Assembly: GCA_024638305.1 (NCBI GenBank)
Contig: JAHEKN010000013.1
Location: 1-40,406, forward strand
Direction of reading: 5' to 3'
DNA: 40,406 nt
Origin: Gemmatimonadota bacterium
GTDB lineage: Bacteria > Gemmatimonadota > Gemmatimonadetes > Longimicrobiales > Gaopeijiaceae
Shown here: positions 26,087-33,565 of the stretch, one piece after another
Layout of the letters: each line of letters begins with the position of its first letter
Position numbering within the stretch: position 1 is the stretch's first letter
Made by a program: the position numbers and the translations under genes
The notes under the pieces: generated by a model
The model's input: only the letters and a program-made list of their open reading frames with translations
Databases searched by the model: none
Told to the model about the DNA's origin: nothing

Positions 26087-27124
26087 TCAGGTACGCCGGA
26101 GCGCGAGGCCCAGCGGAAGCAGGAGCATCGGGGCCGCATCGTCCAGCGACCCGTCCACGGAAGCTTCCGGAGAGACCGGAACACGCTCGAAGGGATTCAC
26201 CACCTCTGTGGTGACGTTCATGCGAGTGGCCAGCGCGTCCGCCATCCCGGGGATGCGGGCGCCACCGCCGCTCAGGTGGATCTTGCCGAGGCCGGCACCT
26301 GCCTGACGCGTCATCAGGAACGCCGAGGCGCGCTCGATCCCGACGGCCACCTCGTCGGCGCTCGCTTCGACGAACCGGTGTAGGTCGTCGATGCTCTGCC
26401 GCCCCTGGACGACCTCTTCCGCCTGCTCGGCGGTGAGGCCGCGCTCGCGCTGCAGGTCCTCTCGGACGCGTCGCGATCCGAAAGGAATGTCCCGCGTGAG
26501 GATGGGGACACCGCCTTCCAGGATGTTCACGTTGGTGGTCTCGTGCCCGATGTTGACCAGCGCGACCACGCCCTCCATCCCCTCGGGGTAGTTGTACTCG
26601 AAGGCGTTGTGCAGGGCGAAGGCGTCGACATCGATGCAGGACGGGCTGATCCCTGCCTCCAGCAGGAGCGAGATCTTGTTGTCGACCAGCTCCCGCTTCG
26701 CGGCCACGAGCAGGACATCCATCTGGAGTCCTTCGCCCATGGGGTCGAGGATCTGGAAGTCGAGCTCGACGCTCTTGATGTCGAACGGCACGTGCTGCTC
26801 GGCCTCCCAGCGGATCACCTCGCGAGCGTCGGACTCTTTCATCCGATCCATCTCGATCTTCTTGATGATCACGTCGTGGCCGCCCACTGCCGTGACGACG
26901 TCCTTGTTCTTGTAGCCCAGCTCGTCGAACAGGGCGCGGATCGTGTCCGCGACCAGCCCCGGATCCATCACCTCGCCCTCGACGATCGCGTCGGCCACGA
27001 GGGGCCGGGCAGCCAGGCGTACGACCTCTGGCTGGTCACCGGAGAAGTCCACCTCGACGATCTTCACGAAGCCGCTGCCGATATCGAGGCCGACGGAACT
27101 CTTCTTTCTTCCAAAAAGGCCCAT
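26087..27124 (-). CDS. pilM: Actin-like pilus assembly ATPase-fold protein PilM
   Basis: Cytoplasmic FtsA/actin-fold protein of 345 residues that binds the N-terminus of PilN. The nucleotide-binding segments VGLDIGSGFVKIVEV (11-25), VALVNIGHETTNVNIL and HLSGGGARIPGMADAL are in the expected order. KKIEMDRMKESDAREVIRWE and EQHVPFDIKSVELDF are typical of PilM. It heads the pilMNOPQ operon, with a predicted promoter about 58 bases upstream. The ATG at 27124 starts directly at the MGLFGRKK opening seen in many PilM proteins. Confidence 0.95.
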   Translation of the reverse strand: MGLFGRKKSSVGLDIGSGFVKIVEVDFSGDQPEVVRLAARPLVADAIVEGEVMDPGLVADTIRALFDELGYKNKDVVTAVGGHDVIIKKIEMDRMKESDAREVIRWEAEQHVPFDIKSVELDFQILDPMGEGLQMDVLLVAAKRELVDNKISLLLEAGISPSCIDVDAFALHNAFEYNYPEGMEGVVALVNIGHETTNVNILEGGVPILTRDIPFGSRRVREDLQRERGLTAEQAEEVVQGRQSIDDLHRFVEASADEVAVGIERASAFLMTRQAGAGLGKIHLSGGGARIPGMADALATRMNVTTEVVNPFERVPVSPEASVDGSLDDAAPMLLLPLGLALRRT

Positions 27125-27182
27125 GCTCTGGTCCCGTTAAGCCCGTGTGGACATTGCTTTTGGCCGTACTTCCCCAACCATC

Positions 27183-27212
27183 AGGTTAGCAGGCCGCTTT
27201 CCAAGGTGTCAA
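27183..27212 (-). promoter_or_regulatory. Predicted promoter of pilMNOPQ
   Basis: A perfect TTGACA (27212-27207) and TAACCT (27188-27183) are 18 bases apart on the minus strand, giving a leader of about 50 bases before the pilM ATG. Confidence 0.55.
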
Positions 27213-27232
27213 GCATTCGGCACTACATCTTG

Positions 27233-27259
27233 GGGTCGTAGGACCGCTTCCTACGACCC
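27233..27259 (-). terminator. Perfect 11-bp hairpin upstream of the pilM promoter
   Basis: GGGTCGTAGGA and TCCTACGACCC pair around a 5-base loop. No T-run follows on either strand, so it could be a rho-independent terminator of weak type, an RNA-stability element or an operator. Confidence 0.45.
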
Positions 27260-27481
27260 GTGGTATCGATGTCGCTCGTCTTGGCTTCCAGCGCGGGTCC
27301 CCGATCCCGTCGATGCGACGAGCGGTGCGCGGACCCATCACCGTGTTGCGGAAGCGCAGACGCTCCTGGCGATCTTCCAGTTCCGTGCCAGAAGATTCCG
27401 ATGCGAAACGGGCCGGTGACGGGGTTTCCCGGGGGAATCGGGACACACTTTTCCCTGGCGGGGGCAGAAAGTGCCCCGGAA

Positions 27482-27510
27482 GCCACGCGAAAACATGCGT
27501 TTTCCGTGGC
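27482..27510 (-). terminator. Bulged hairpin just after the minor-pilin cluster
   Basis: GCCACG-(C)-GAAAA pairs with TTTTC-CGTGGC around CATGCG, 20 bases after the pilX-like stop. A second, shorter hairpin (GGGGCA/TGCCCC, 27461-27477) follows. Probable 3' end of the transcript. Confidence 0.45.
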
Positions 27511-27530
27511 GCGGGCGCGGCAGGCACCCG

Positions 27531-28571
27531 TCAGAGGGGATCGACCCAGCCCGATCGGACCGGCTCGACCAGCCGAAGCGCAGATTGCGACAGGGACGCC
27601 AGCGCGGCGCAGGCCGAGCCTGCTACCTGGCTGCCCGACCCGATACGCACGCTTCCTCCGGCATGGACGAAGCCGTGGACCTGAGCGGCCGCGTCCACGA
27701 CGAGATCGCCGCTCGCGAGCACGACACCGTAGAACCGTGCCCCCGCCGTCAGGGTGAGGTCGCCGTCGACGACCAGGGTCCCCTGTCCCTCGCCGCCAAC
27801 CACCTGGAGTGTCGACGCCGAGACGATCACCGGTCGGTGGGCGCCACAGGGGCCCGCCGGTGCCGAGGGACTCCCCCAGTTCCAGGGATCGGACACGGCG
27901 CAGGCGCCCCCGGCCACGGTCGGCGTTGGCGTCCCGGAGCCGGAGACGAGTCGTCCGCGCGTGAAGAGCTCCGCTCGATCCAACAGACCCAGTTGGAGCG
28001 CGGACGCCGTGTCGATGGTGGACGCGGGAGCGGCCCCCGACGGGAAAATCGAATCGGCCAGGCTCTGGACGGCGGCACAGTCGGCCGAGGTCCAGGGCGC
28101 GGGCGGCGCCGTCACCGCCTGCCCGGTCAGCGTGCCTCCGGGAGCCACCGCCACCCCACCTCCGCTTCTGGCGACGGCAGCGAGCGCCCGCAGCCGGGCG
28201 CCCGGGTCGAGCTGCCACACGAGGTATCCGACCGGGGCCACTGCCGGCGGCGCCCCCGCGCCGCCCACGGACTCGAGGCGGAAGAGCTCGCGTGAGACGC
28301 GTAGCAGTCCCCGGTCCGCTCGCACGGTGGGGGTCAGGTTCACGCCCGGAAGAACCGCGGCCGCACCGAGTCGCAGGGGCGGAAGTGGCCTACCGGTCGC
28401 CAGCGCCCGACGCACGCCCGTCTCGGCGGCCAGCCGAGCCTGTAGCGCCGCCGAGGCGGCACGTGCCTCCGAGTAGGCCGCCCCCGACGCCCGCCAGAGC
28501 GCAGTGGCGGCCAACATCAGGCCCGCGCTCAGCAGGAGGACCGCCACGGTCGCGGAGCCCGTGCGCGTCAT
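27531..28571 (-). CDS. PilX-like minor pilus component with beta-helical C-terminus
   Basis: A 346-residue protein, last of four coupled minor-pilin genes. The N-terminus MTRTG-SATVAVLLLSAGLML is a prepilin-like leader and hydrophobic helix, but position 5 after the cleavage glycine is Ala, not Glu, as in GspK/PilX-type tip subunits. The middle is Ala/Arg-rich, with a Cys-containing segment. The last 110 residues contain short repeated strands (GTLVVDGDLTLTAGARFYG, SGDLVVDAAAQVHGFVHAGG) that look like a bactofilin-type beta helix. The ATG at 28571 overlaps the pilW-like stop by 4 bases; the open frame further upstream lies inside that gene. Assignment as PilX rests on position and N-terminus. 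Confidence 0.72.
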   Translation of the reverse strand: MTRTGSATVAVLLLSAGLMLAATALWRASGAAYSEARAASAALQARLAAETGVRRALATGRPLPPLRLGAAAVLPGVNLTPTVRADRGLLRVSRELFRLESVGGAGAPPAVAPVGYLVWQLDPGARLRALAAVARSGGGVAVAPGGTLTGQAVTAPPAPWTSADCAAVQSLADSIFPSGAAPASTIDTASALQLGLLDRAELFTRGRLVSGSGTPTPTVAGGACAVSDPWNWGSPSAPAGPCGAHRPVIVSASTLQVVGGEGQGTLVVDGDLTLTAGARFYGVVLASGDLVVDAAAQVHGFVHAGGSVRIGSGSQVAGSACAALASLSQSALRLVEPVRSGWVDPL

Positions 28572-29284
28572 GGCGTGGCCCGACGTGGCCAGGCCACCCG
28601 GCGCCCCGCGGGGCGGCCGGGCATGTACGGGTCGCTCGCCAACGGAAGTGTGAGCGCGGCGCCCATTCCCGGCGCCGATCCCGCAGCCGCCAGCGTAGCG
28701 GTCGAGTCGAAGCGCTCGGCTGTGACCGGCTGGCGCCCGCCTCGTCCGACCCGATAGCGGAGCGTGGCGCGCTCGACCGAATACGTACCCGATTCGAACA
28801 GGCGCACGTACTGAAGGCCGGGCGTCAGGGGACTCAACGTCCAAGTTCGGACGGAGGCGCCGGTCGCCGCACAGGTCTGGGCGCCACCGACCGCATCGAG
28901 GCCGAGCGCCACCCAAGTCCCCCGATCCGTCAGGGCGAGCACCGAGTCCTTCTGCACGTTCGGACTGCGGTCGCCCCGATGGGCGATGCGCAGCACGCCC
29001 GGTCCGTCACCGGGGCAGGGCCAGCCGCCCCCACGGAACGCGCGCAGCCGGATGGAGTCGCCCGGTCCGATCGCATAGTCGGACGGACCGGATTGCGCTC
29101 GGAGCTCGGCCGCAAGGATGGACCAGGCCACGCCGGCCGCCTGGCTCCCCTCGGTCTCGCGGAGTGTCCGCTGGGCGGCGCGTAGCGAGAGGGCGTAGGC
29201 CGACCCGGCCACCGACAGGACCACGGCCGACACCACGACGGCGACCAGCAGCTCCACCATGGTGCACCCGGCCACGGTCTTCAT
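28568..29284 (-). CDS. PilW-like minor prepilin
   Basis: A 238-residue prepilin-like protein. Cleavage is expected after Gly6 (MKTVAG), leaving CTMVELLVAVVV with Glu at position 5 and a hydrophobic helix to about residue 31. The globular part contains LRAQSGPSDYAIGPGDSIRL, two cysteines (WPCPG and QTC) and a late RVGRGGRQPVTAERFD. This resembles the PilW/GspJ class in length and arrangement. It overlaps both neighbours by 4 bases, so the fimT-pilV-pilW-pilX set is translated together. The C-terminus is Arg-rich. Confidence 0.78.
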   Translation of the reverse strand: MKTVAGCTMVELLVAVVVSAVVLSVAGSAYALSLRAAQRTLRETEGSQAAGVAWSILAAELRAQSGPSDYAIGPGDSIRLRAFRGGGWPCPGDGPGVLRIAHRGDRSPNVQKDSVLALTDRGTWVALGLDAVGGAQTCAATGASVRTWTLSPLTPGLQYVRLFESGTYSVERATLRYRVGRGGRQPVTAERFDSTATLAAAGSAPGMGAALTLPLASDPYMPGRPAGRRVAWPRRATP

Positions 29285-29646
29285 GGAACCGGTGGCGGCA
29301 CGTCTGCGTGGATAACGACCACCGGGGGCGGAAGCGTGTCGGGGGCGAACGCCTCGAAGCGGAAGAGCCGCCCACCCATGGGGGTCCAGACTACGGTCAC
29401 CGGCGCCACGTGCCGCGAGCCCGGTGTGCGTGTGCCGCTCAATGTGAGGGAGTCGACCACGTCTCGCGTCGCCGACACCGACATCCGCAGGAAGCGCGCG
29501 CCGCTCGCTGTTGCGATGCCTCGCCGGACCACGGCGGTGCTCGCCAGCAGCGCCACCGTCAGGAGGACGGCCGCGATCAAGACATCGAGCAGCGCGCTGC
29601 CATCCTCACCCATTCCATGGCGGGTCGCCTGCCGCCGTCGCCGCAT
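29281..29646 (-). CDS. PilV-like minor prepilin
   Basis: A 121-residue prepilin-like protein. The start ATG at 29646 shares one base with the fimT-like stop (TGATG). A basic leader MRRRRQATRHGMGEDG is followed by SALLDVLIAAVLLTVALLA. If cleavage is after Gly16, position 5 is Asp instead of the usual Glu. The hydrophobic helix and size fit PilV/GspI, although the globular region is short and has no cysteines. A second in-frame ATG at residue 12 would leave only a five-residue leader. Confidence 0.72.
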   Translation of the reverse strand: MRRRRQATRHGMGEDGSALLDVLIAAVLLTVALLASTAVVRRGIATASGARFLRMSVSATRDVVDSLTLSGTRTPGSRHVAPVTVVWTPMGGRLFRFEAFAPDTLPPPVVVIHADVPPPVP

Positions 29647-30071
29647 CAGCGGCGCCTGGCCCGCCCGTAGGACGAGATCGAGATGGACCGTGAGACCGAG
29701 CCGCGCGTGACGTCCACGGAGCGGCTCGCGAACCGGCCGAGTCCCATCCGGTCGAAGCGAAGACGGATGGTGCCGCCCCCGGAAGATTGGAGGGCGACCC
29801 CGTGGTCGCTGCCGATGGGGAAGATCAGTGGATCGAGACCGCCGGGCTCGATGCGAACCCGGGCGGAGTCGGTGACGAGGACGACGGTGGCGCCTCCGCG
29901 TAGCGTCGCCATCGTCCGAGCCGACCGGAGCGTGGTCAACAGGGACTCGCGGGCCGCCAGCACGGCGATCAGGTCGTTGGCACCGGTGAACCGCGGCAGG
30001 ACCCAGGAAGCGAAGGCCCCCACGAGGGCCAACACCACCAGCATCTCGAACACGGTCGCTCCACGTCGCAT
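29646..30071 (-). CDS. FimT/GspH-like minor prepilin
   Basis: A 141-residue pseudopilin. The leader is MRRG, followed by ATVFEMLVVLALVGAFASWV with Glu at position 5, and the ESLLTTLRSARTMATLRGG segment after the helix is characteristic of FimT/GspH. The beta domain contains RIEPGGLDPLIFPIG and SGGGTIRLRFDRMGLGR, typical of GspH. It is the first gene of the minor-pilin set, 91 bases after the pilR-like gene. These proteins prime pilus assembly and may bind DNA in some bacteria. Confidence 0.85.
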   Translation of the reverse strand: MRRGATVFEMLVVLALVGAFASWVLPRFTGANDLIAVLAARESLLTTLRSARTMATLRGGATVVLVTDSARVRIEPGGLDPLIFPIGSDHGVALQSSGGGTIRLRFDRMGLGRFASRSVDVTRGSVSRSISISSYGRARRR

Positions 30072-30162
30072 GCCGCAATGTGGAGTGGGGGCCGGGCGGC
30101 GCGATGGGGTCGGCGGCCCTTCCCGTCAGCCCCCGGCCAGCACCCGACGGGAGCAGGAACCG

Positions 30163-31524
30163 CTATTCCAGCTCGTAGTCCCGGATCTTGTACCGTAGGG
30201 CACGGGGGCTCAGCTCCAGCAGCTCCGCCGCGTGGGTACGATTCCCCCCGGTCCGCTCCAGCGCGAGCTGGATCAGCCGGCGCTCGAGGGCCGCGGTGTG
30301 ACGCTTCACCGAAAGGTCGTCGCCGAGATCGCCCGCGAGGGACACGGCGCCGGGGTTGGGGTGGCGCACGCGCTCGGGGAGGTCGTCCACATCCAGGGTG
30401 GAGCCGTCCGCCAGCACCATCGCCTGCTCGATCAGGTTCTCGAGCTCCCGGATGTTCCCCGGCCACGGGTGCTTGAGCAGCACCTCCATGGCTTCGGGCG
30501 CGATTCCGCCGATGTCGATGCCCAGGCGCTCGCCGTGACGCCCGATGAAATAGTGCGTGAGATCCGGAATCTCCTCCGGACGATCCTTGAGCAGGGGTAG
30601 GGCGATGGGCACCACCGAGAGACGGTAGAAGAGATCCTCGCGGAACATCCCCTCGGCGACGGCTTCCCTCAGGTTGCGATTGGTGGCCGCGACCACGCGG
30701 ACGTCGACCTGGGTCGAGTCGGTACCGCCCAGCCGGCGGATCTCGCCCTCCTGGAGCGCTCGAAGGAGCTTGACCTGTAGCGACGCCGGCAACTCGCCGA
30801 CCTCGTCCAGGAAGAGGGTTCCCTTGTCGGCCGCCTCGAAGAGTCCCTCCTTCTGCTTGTCCGCTCCGGTGAAGGCACCCTTCACGTACCCGAAGAACTC
30901 GGACTCCAGGAGGGTCTCGGGGATGGCCCCGCAGTTCACCGGGACGAACGCCTGATCCGCCCGGTCGCTCTCCCGATGGATGAGCCGCGCCACGAGCTCC
31001 TTGCCCGTGCCGCTCTCACCGGTGATCAGCACCGGAGAGGGATGGGGGGCAACCTTGGTGGCCACCTCGAGCGCACGCACCATGGCGGGGGCCCGCGCAA
31101 TGATGTCTCCGAAGCGGCGGTCGGCCCGCACCTCCGCGCGGAGCCGTCCCACCTCCCGCCGCAGGCGCTCCCGCTCTTCGGCCTTCTTGACCGTGAGCAG
31201 GACCTCGTCCGCGCCGAACGGCTTGGGCAGGTAGTCGTAGGCGCCCTTTGCCATCGCCTCGACCGCCAGGTCCATGCTCCCGTAGGCCGTCATCACGAGC
31301 ACGAGCGCGTCCCCGCCACCCTCGCGATATGCATCCAGGAACTCGAGCCCTCCCATCCCCGGCATGCGAACGTCGGTGAGTATCACGTCGGGCTCACCCG
31401 CCGCAGCGATCCTCAGCCCATCCTCGCCGGACGAGGCGGTCGTCACCTCGTAGTCCGCGTCCTTGAGGATCATCGTCAGGGATTTGCGCAGTCCAGGGTC
31501 GTCATCAACGACGAGGATCTTCAC
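30163..31524 (-). CDS. pilR: Sigma-54 response regulator, PilR-like
   Basis: NtrC-family activator of 453 residues with an intact receiver: acidic Asp7/Asp8, phospho-acceptor Asp51 (LTDVRMPG), Thr79 and Lys101 (YLPKPF). The AAA+ domain has Walker A GESGTGKE at 169-176, GAFTGA at 216-221 and Walker B LFLDEVG at 237-243. A Fis-type helix-turn-helix ends the protein (GGNRTHAAELLELSPRALRY). The GTG start follows the kinase stop with no gap, so the two form a pair. Location between pilins and minor pilins makes PilR, the activator of pilA, the best guess. The fold itself does not separate PilR from other NtrC-type regulators. Confidence 0.85.
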   Translation of the reverse strand: MKILVVDDDPGLRKSLTMILKDADYEVTTASSGEDGLRIAAAGEPDVILTDVRMPGMGGLEFLDAYREGGGDALVLVMTAYGSMDLAVEAMAKGAYDYLPKPFGADEVLLTVKKAEERERLRREVGRLRAEVRADRRFGDIIARAPAMVRALEVATKVAPHPSPVLITGESGTGKELVARLIHRESDRADQAFVPVNCGAIPETLLESEFFGYVKGAFTGADKQKEGLFEAADKGTLFLDEVGELPASLQVKLLRALQEGEIRRLGGTDSTQVDVRVVAATNRNLREAVAEGMFREDLFYRLSVVPIALPLLKDRPEEIPDLTHYFIGRHGERLGIDIGGIAPEAMEVLLKHPWPGNIRELENLIEQAMVLADGSTLDVDDLPERVRHPNPGAVSLAGDLGDDLSVKRHTAALERRLIQLALERTGGNRTHAAELLELSPRALRYKIRDYELE

Positions 31525-32943
31525 CTACTGCTCTCCTTCGGGTTCGGGAACACCGCCCCCGATTCGCTCCGGGGGGGGCACCTCGGTCGGGACGTCTGTC
31601 GGTTCCAAGGAAGGAAGATCGTCTTCCCCGTCCGTCGCGGGAAGCTGTATGACGAATCGCGCGCCGCCGTCCGGGTGATTTCCACCTTCGATTCTGCCGC
31701 CCATACCCTCGATGAGGCGCGCGCAGACGGCAAGCCCGAGCCCCGTCCCCTTCCCCGGTTCCTTGGTCGTGAAGAACGGGTCGAACAGCTGATCGATGTG
31801 CGCCTCGTCGATTCCGGGACCGTTGTCGACCACGCTGATGCTCACTACTCGCTCGGCGAGCTGTAGGGCATCGACCAATGTGCCGCCCCCGGCCGCGATT
31901 CGCCGCCGGTGGCTGTAGTTGATGCCCGGCGGGTCGTCTTCCCTGCGGGCCGGGAGTCGGAGCGCGGCCCCGTCCTCGATCCGGATCGACACCTCGACCC
32001 TGGCGCCCTTACGACCTTCCAGCGCGTCGATGGCGTTGAGCAGGAGGTTGACCAGAACCTGCTCCAACCGGTGGGGGTCCATGAGCACGAGCGGGATGTC
32101 TCCACCGATCGACCATGCCACCTCGACCTCCTCGAACCGGCCCTGGGTCTCCAGCAGGTCGCGGACGCGGGCCAGGACGACGGTGGCATCGAACGGCCTG
32201 GCTACCTCGTCACGCGGGCGAGCGTAGTTGAGGAGCGATCGCACGATGCGATCGATACGATGTGCCTCCTCCATGACGGCCTCGAGCAGCTCCGGGTCCT
32301 GCTCCCCGCGTGCCAGGCGGTGCTTGGCGAGGTCCACGAAGCCGATGATGGCGCTCAGCGGGTTTCCCACCTCGTGCGCGATCCCCGAGGCAAGCGTCCC
32401 AACGGACGCCAGCCTGGCGGACCGGACGAGTTGGTTGCTTGCCTCCACCAGATCGCGGTTGGTGCGTTCGAGGGAGCGGACGTTCTCGGCGAGCAGCTCC
32501 TGGTCGTGGATGAGGCGGCCGGCCATCGCATTCACCGCGTCCGAAAGGGACTGGAGCTCCGCCGTGTTCGCGGGACCGATCCGATGCCGGTATTCGCCTC
32601 CTGCGATCCGCTGAGCGTCGTCCACCAGTTCGTGCACGGGATCGAGGAGCGCCTTCTGAAGCAGGAGCCCGCCGAAACCCATGAGGATCACGAGGCTCGC
32701 CGCGAGCAGTGCAAGTGAGAAGAGGAATGCGCCGCGGGGGTTGTCCAGGCTGGGCGAGAAGACGACCAGGGCCACGGAAGCGAGCACTACCGTCAGGATG
32801 AAGAGTATCCCGATCGAATAGAGGAGGGTCTGCCTCAGGGGCGAGAGCCGCCGGCCGATCCGAGGTCCCGTCGCTGTCGCGGTCTGGCGGTCTTTGACCA
32901 ATCGCTGTGCTCGGGAACAGTGCAATGCGGCGTCCGTCCGCAC
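31525..32943 (-). CDS. pilS: Sensor histidine kinase, PilS-like
   Basis: Membrane histidine kinase of about 472 residues from a GTG at 32943; a later start is possible because the first 30 residues are not conserved. Two transmembrane helices (about 38-62 and 71-94) enclose almost no periplasmic loop, followed by a HAMP-like linker (LLDPVHELVDDAQRIAGGEY). The HisKA domain has His190 in GIAHEVGNPLSA. The ATPase domain carries NLLLNAIDAL, DNGPGID and GTGLGLAV, with an insert containing RRRIAAGGG before the G1 box. Classical PilS has six membrane helices, so this two-helix form is unusual. It abuts the pilR-like gene and follows pilA2 by 61 bases. Confidence 0.85.
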   Translation of the reverse strand: MRTDAALHCSRAQRLVKDRQTATATGPRIGRRLSPLRQTLLYSIGILFILTVVLASVALVVFSPSLDNPRGAFLFSLALLAASLVILMGFGGLLLQKALLDPVHELVDDAQRIAGGEYRHRIGPANTAELQSLSDAVNAMAGRLIHDQELLAENVRSLERTNRDLVEASNQLVRSARLASVGTLASGIAHEVGNPLSAIIGFVDLAKHRLARGEQDPELLEAVMEEAHRIDRIVRSLLNYARPRDEVARPFDATVVLARVRDLLETQGRFEEVEVAWSIGGDIPLVLMDPHRLEQVLVNLLLNAIDALEGRKGARVEVSIRIEDGAALRLPARREDDPPGINYSHRRRIAAGGGTLVDALQLAERVVSISVVDNGPGIDEAHIDQLFDPFFTTKEPGKGTGLGLAVCARLIEGMGGRIEGGNHPDGGARFVIQLPATDGEDDLPSLEPTDVPTEVPPPERIGGGVPEPEGEQ

Positions 32944-33004
32944 GCGAAACGCGCGTCGACGGCCCGGATCGGATGGGCCCTACACGGCTACGTTTTACTG
33001 GAGA

Positions 33005-33400
33005 TCAATTGATCGTGCAATAAACCGCACCGGCCGTGGTGGCTGGTGTGGCGTTGGACGGGGACCCGTTCCCGTAGAACATACCGCAACTCTCGGTCGC
33101 GAGCCCGTCGTGTGTGGCCGTGGCCGCCCAACCCTGACCGGTGTTCTCGTTGATCGAGATGTTGACCCCGCTGGTGAAGCTCTGATCCAGGTTGACGGGG
33201 TCGTCGGCGTAGATGTTGTAGCCGTCGTGATAGACGGCCTGAGCCAGCGCCATGTTTTCGAGGTCCGACCGCATCGCGGCGAAGAAACTCCGCTCGCGCG
33301 CCTTGTTGAAGCGCGGGATGGCGATCACGGCCAGGACGCCGAGTATCACCACCACGATGAGCAGCTCGATGAGCGTGAATCCACCGCGTCCGCGAGGCAT
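33005..33400 (-). CDS. pilA: Type IV pilin PilA2
   Basis: A 131-residue type IVa prepilin. The leader MPRGRGG is cleaved before Phe8, with Glu at mature position 5 and the usual hydrophobic helix. The domain carries RSFFAAMRSDLENMALAQ, a central GWAATATHDG and a C-terminal disulfide candidate Cys105/Cys128. It is a close paralogue of PilA1: equal length and the same motif order, with different loop sequence. The start ATG at 33400 has GGAG upstream. A run of nine G residues (plus strand) lies 47 bases before the start. Confidence 0.93.
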   Translation of the reverse strand: MPRGRGGFTLIELLIVVVILGVLAVIAIPRFNKARERSFFAAMRSDLENMALAQAVYHDGYNIYADDPVNLDQSFTSGVNISINENTGQGWAATATHDGLATESCGMFYGNGSPSNATPATTAGAVYCTIN

Positions 33401-33447
33401 GGACCAACTCCAAGGTTCAGGGCCAGGAGGGGGGTGAGCGTATTCCT

Positions 33448-33456
33448 GGGGGGGGG
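33448..33456 (-). repeat. Nine-base G/C homopolymer upstream of pilA2
   Basis: G9 on the plus strand (C9 on the coding strand) lies between the pilA1 hairpin and the pilA2 start. It falls between TTCAGA (33468-33463) and TACGCT (33442-33437), now 20 bases apart. Confidence 0.7.
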
Positions 33457-33500
33457 CAGCGGTCTGAACCGTCCTTCGAATGGCGAACCGCGCCGACCGA

Positions 33501-33528
33501 TGCGGCCCGGGCCGAAGCCCGGGCCGCA
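33501..33528 (-). terminator. UUCG-loop hairpin between pilA1 and pilA2
   Basis: A perfect 12-bp stem (TGCGGCCCGGGC / GCCCGGGCCGCA) closes a TTCG tetraloop on the minus strand, 38 bases after pilA1. No T-run follows, so it may be a partial terminator or protect the pilA1 3' end. Confidence 0.65.
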
Positions 33529-33565
33529 CCTAGGGGTCGCGCGGATTACACCGCGATGCGCTTAC

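Larger units (their letters stand above)
27125..27530 (-). other. 406-base non-coding gap with hairpins and a promoter
   Basis: No convincing gene lies between the pilX-like stop and pilM. Open frames here have no recognisable sequence and no good ribosome site. Several inverted repeats (27482-27510, 27461-27477, 27233-27259) and a promoter-like pair (27183-27212) are present. It probably serves as terminator of the upstream cluster and regulatory leader of pilM. Confidence 0.6.

Noticed and set aside
27186..27527. Possible small minus-strand protein of 113 residues in the gap before pilM
   Set aside because: No recognisable sequence and no good ribosome site. It would span the hairpins and the promoter-like pair, so I treat the stretch as non-coding.
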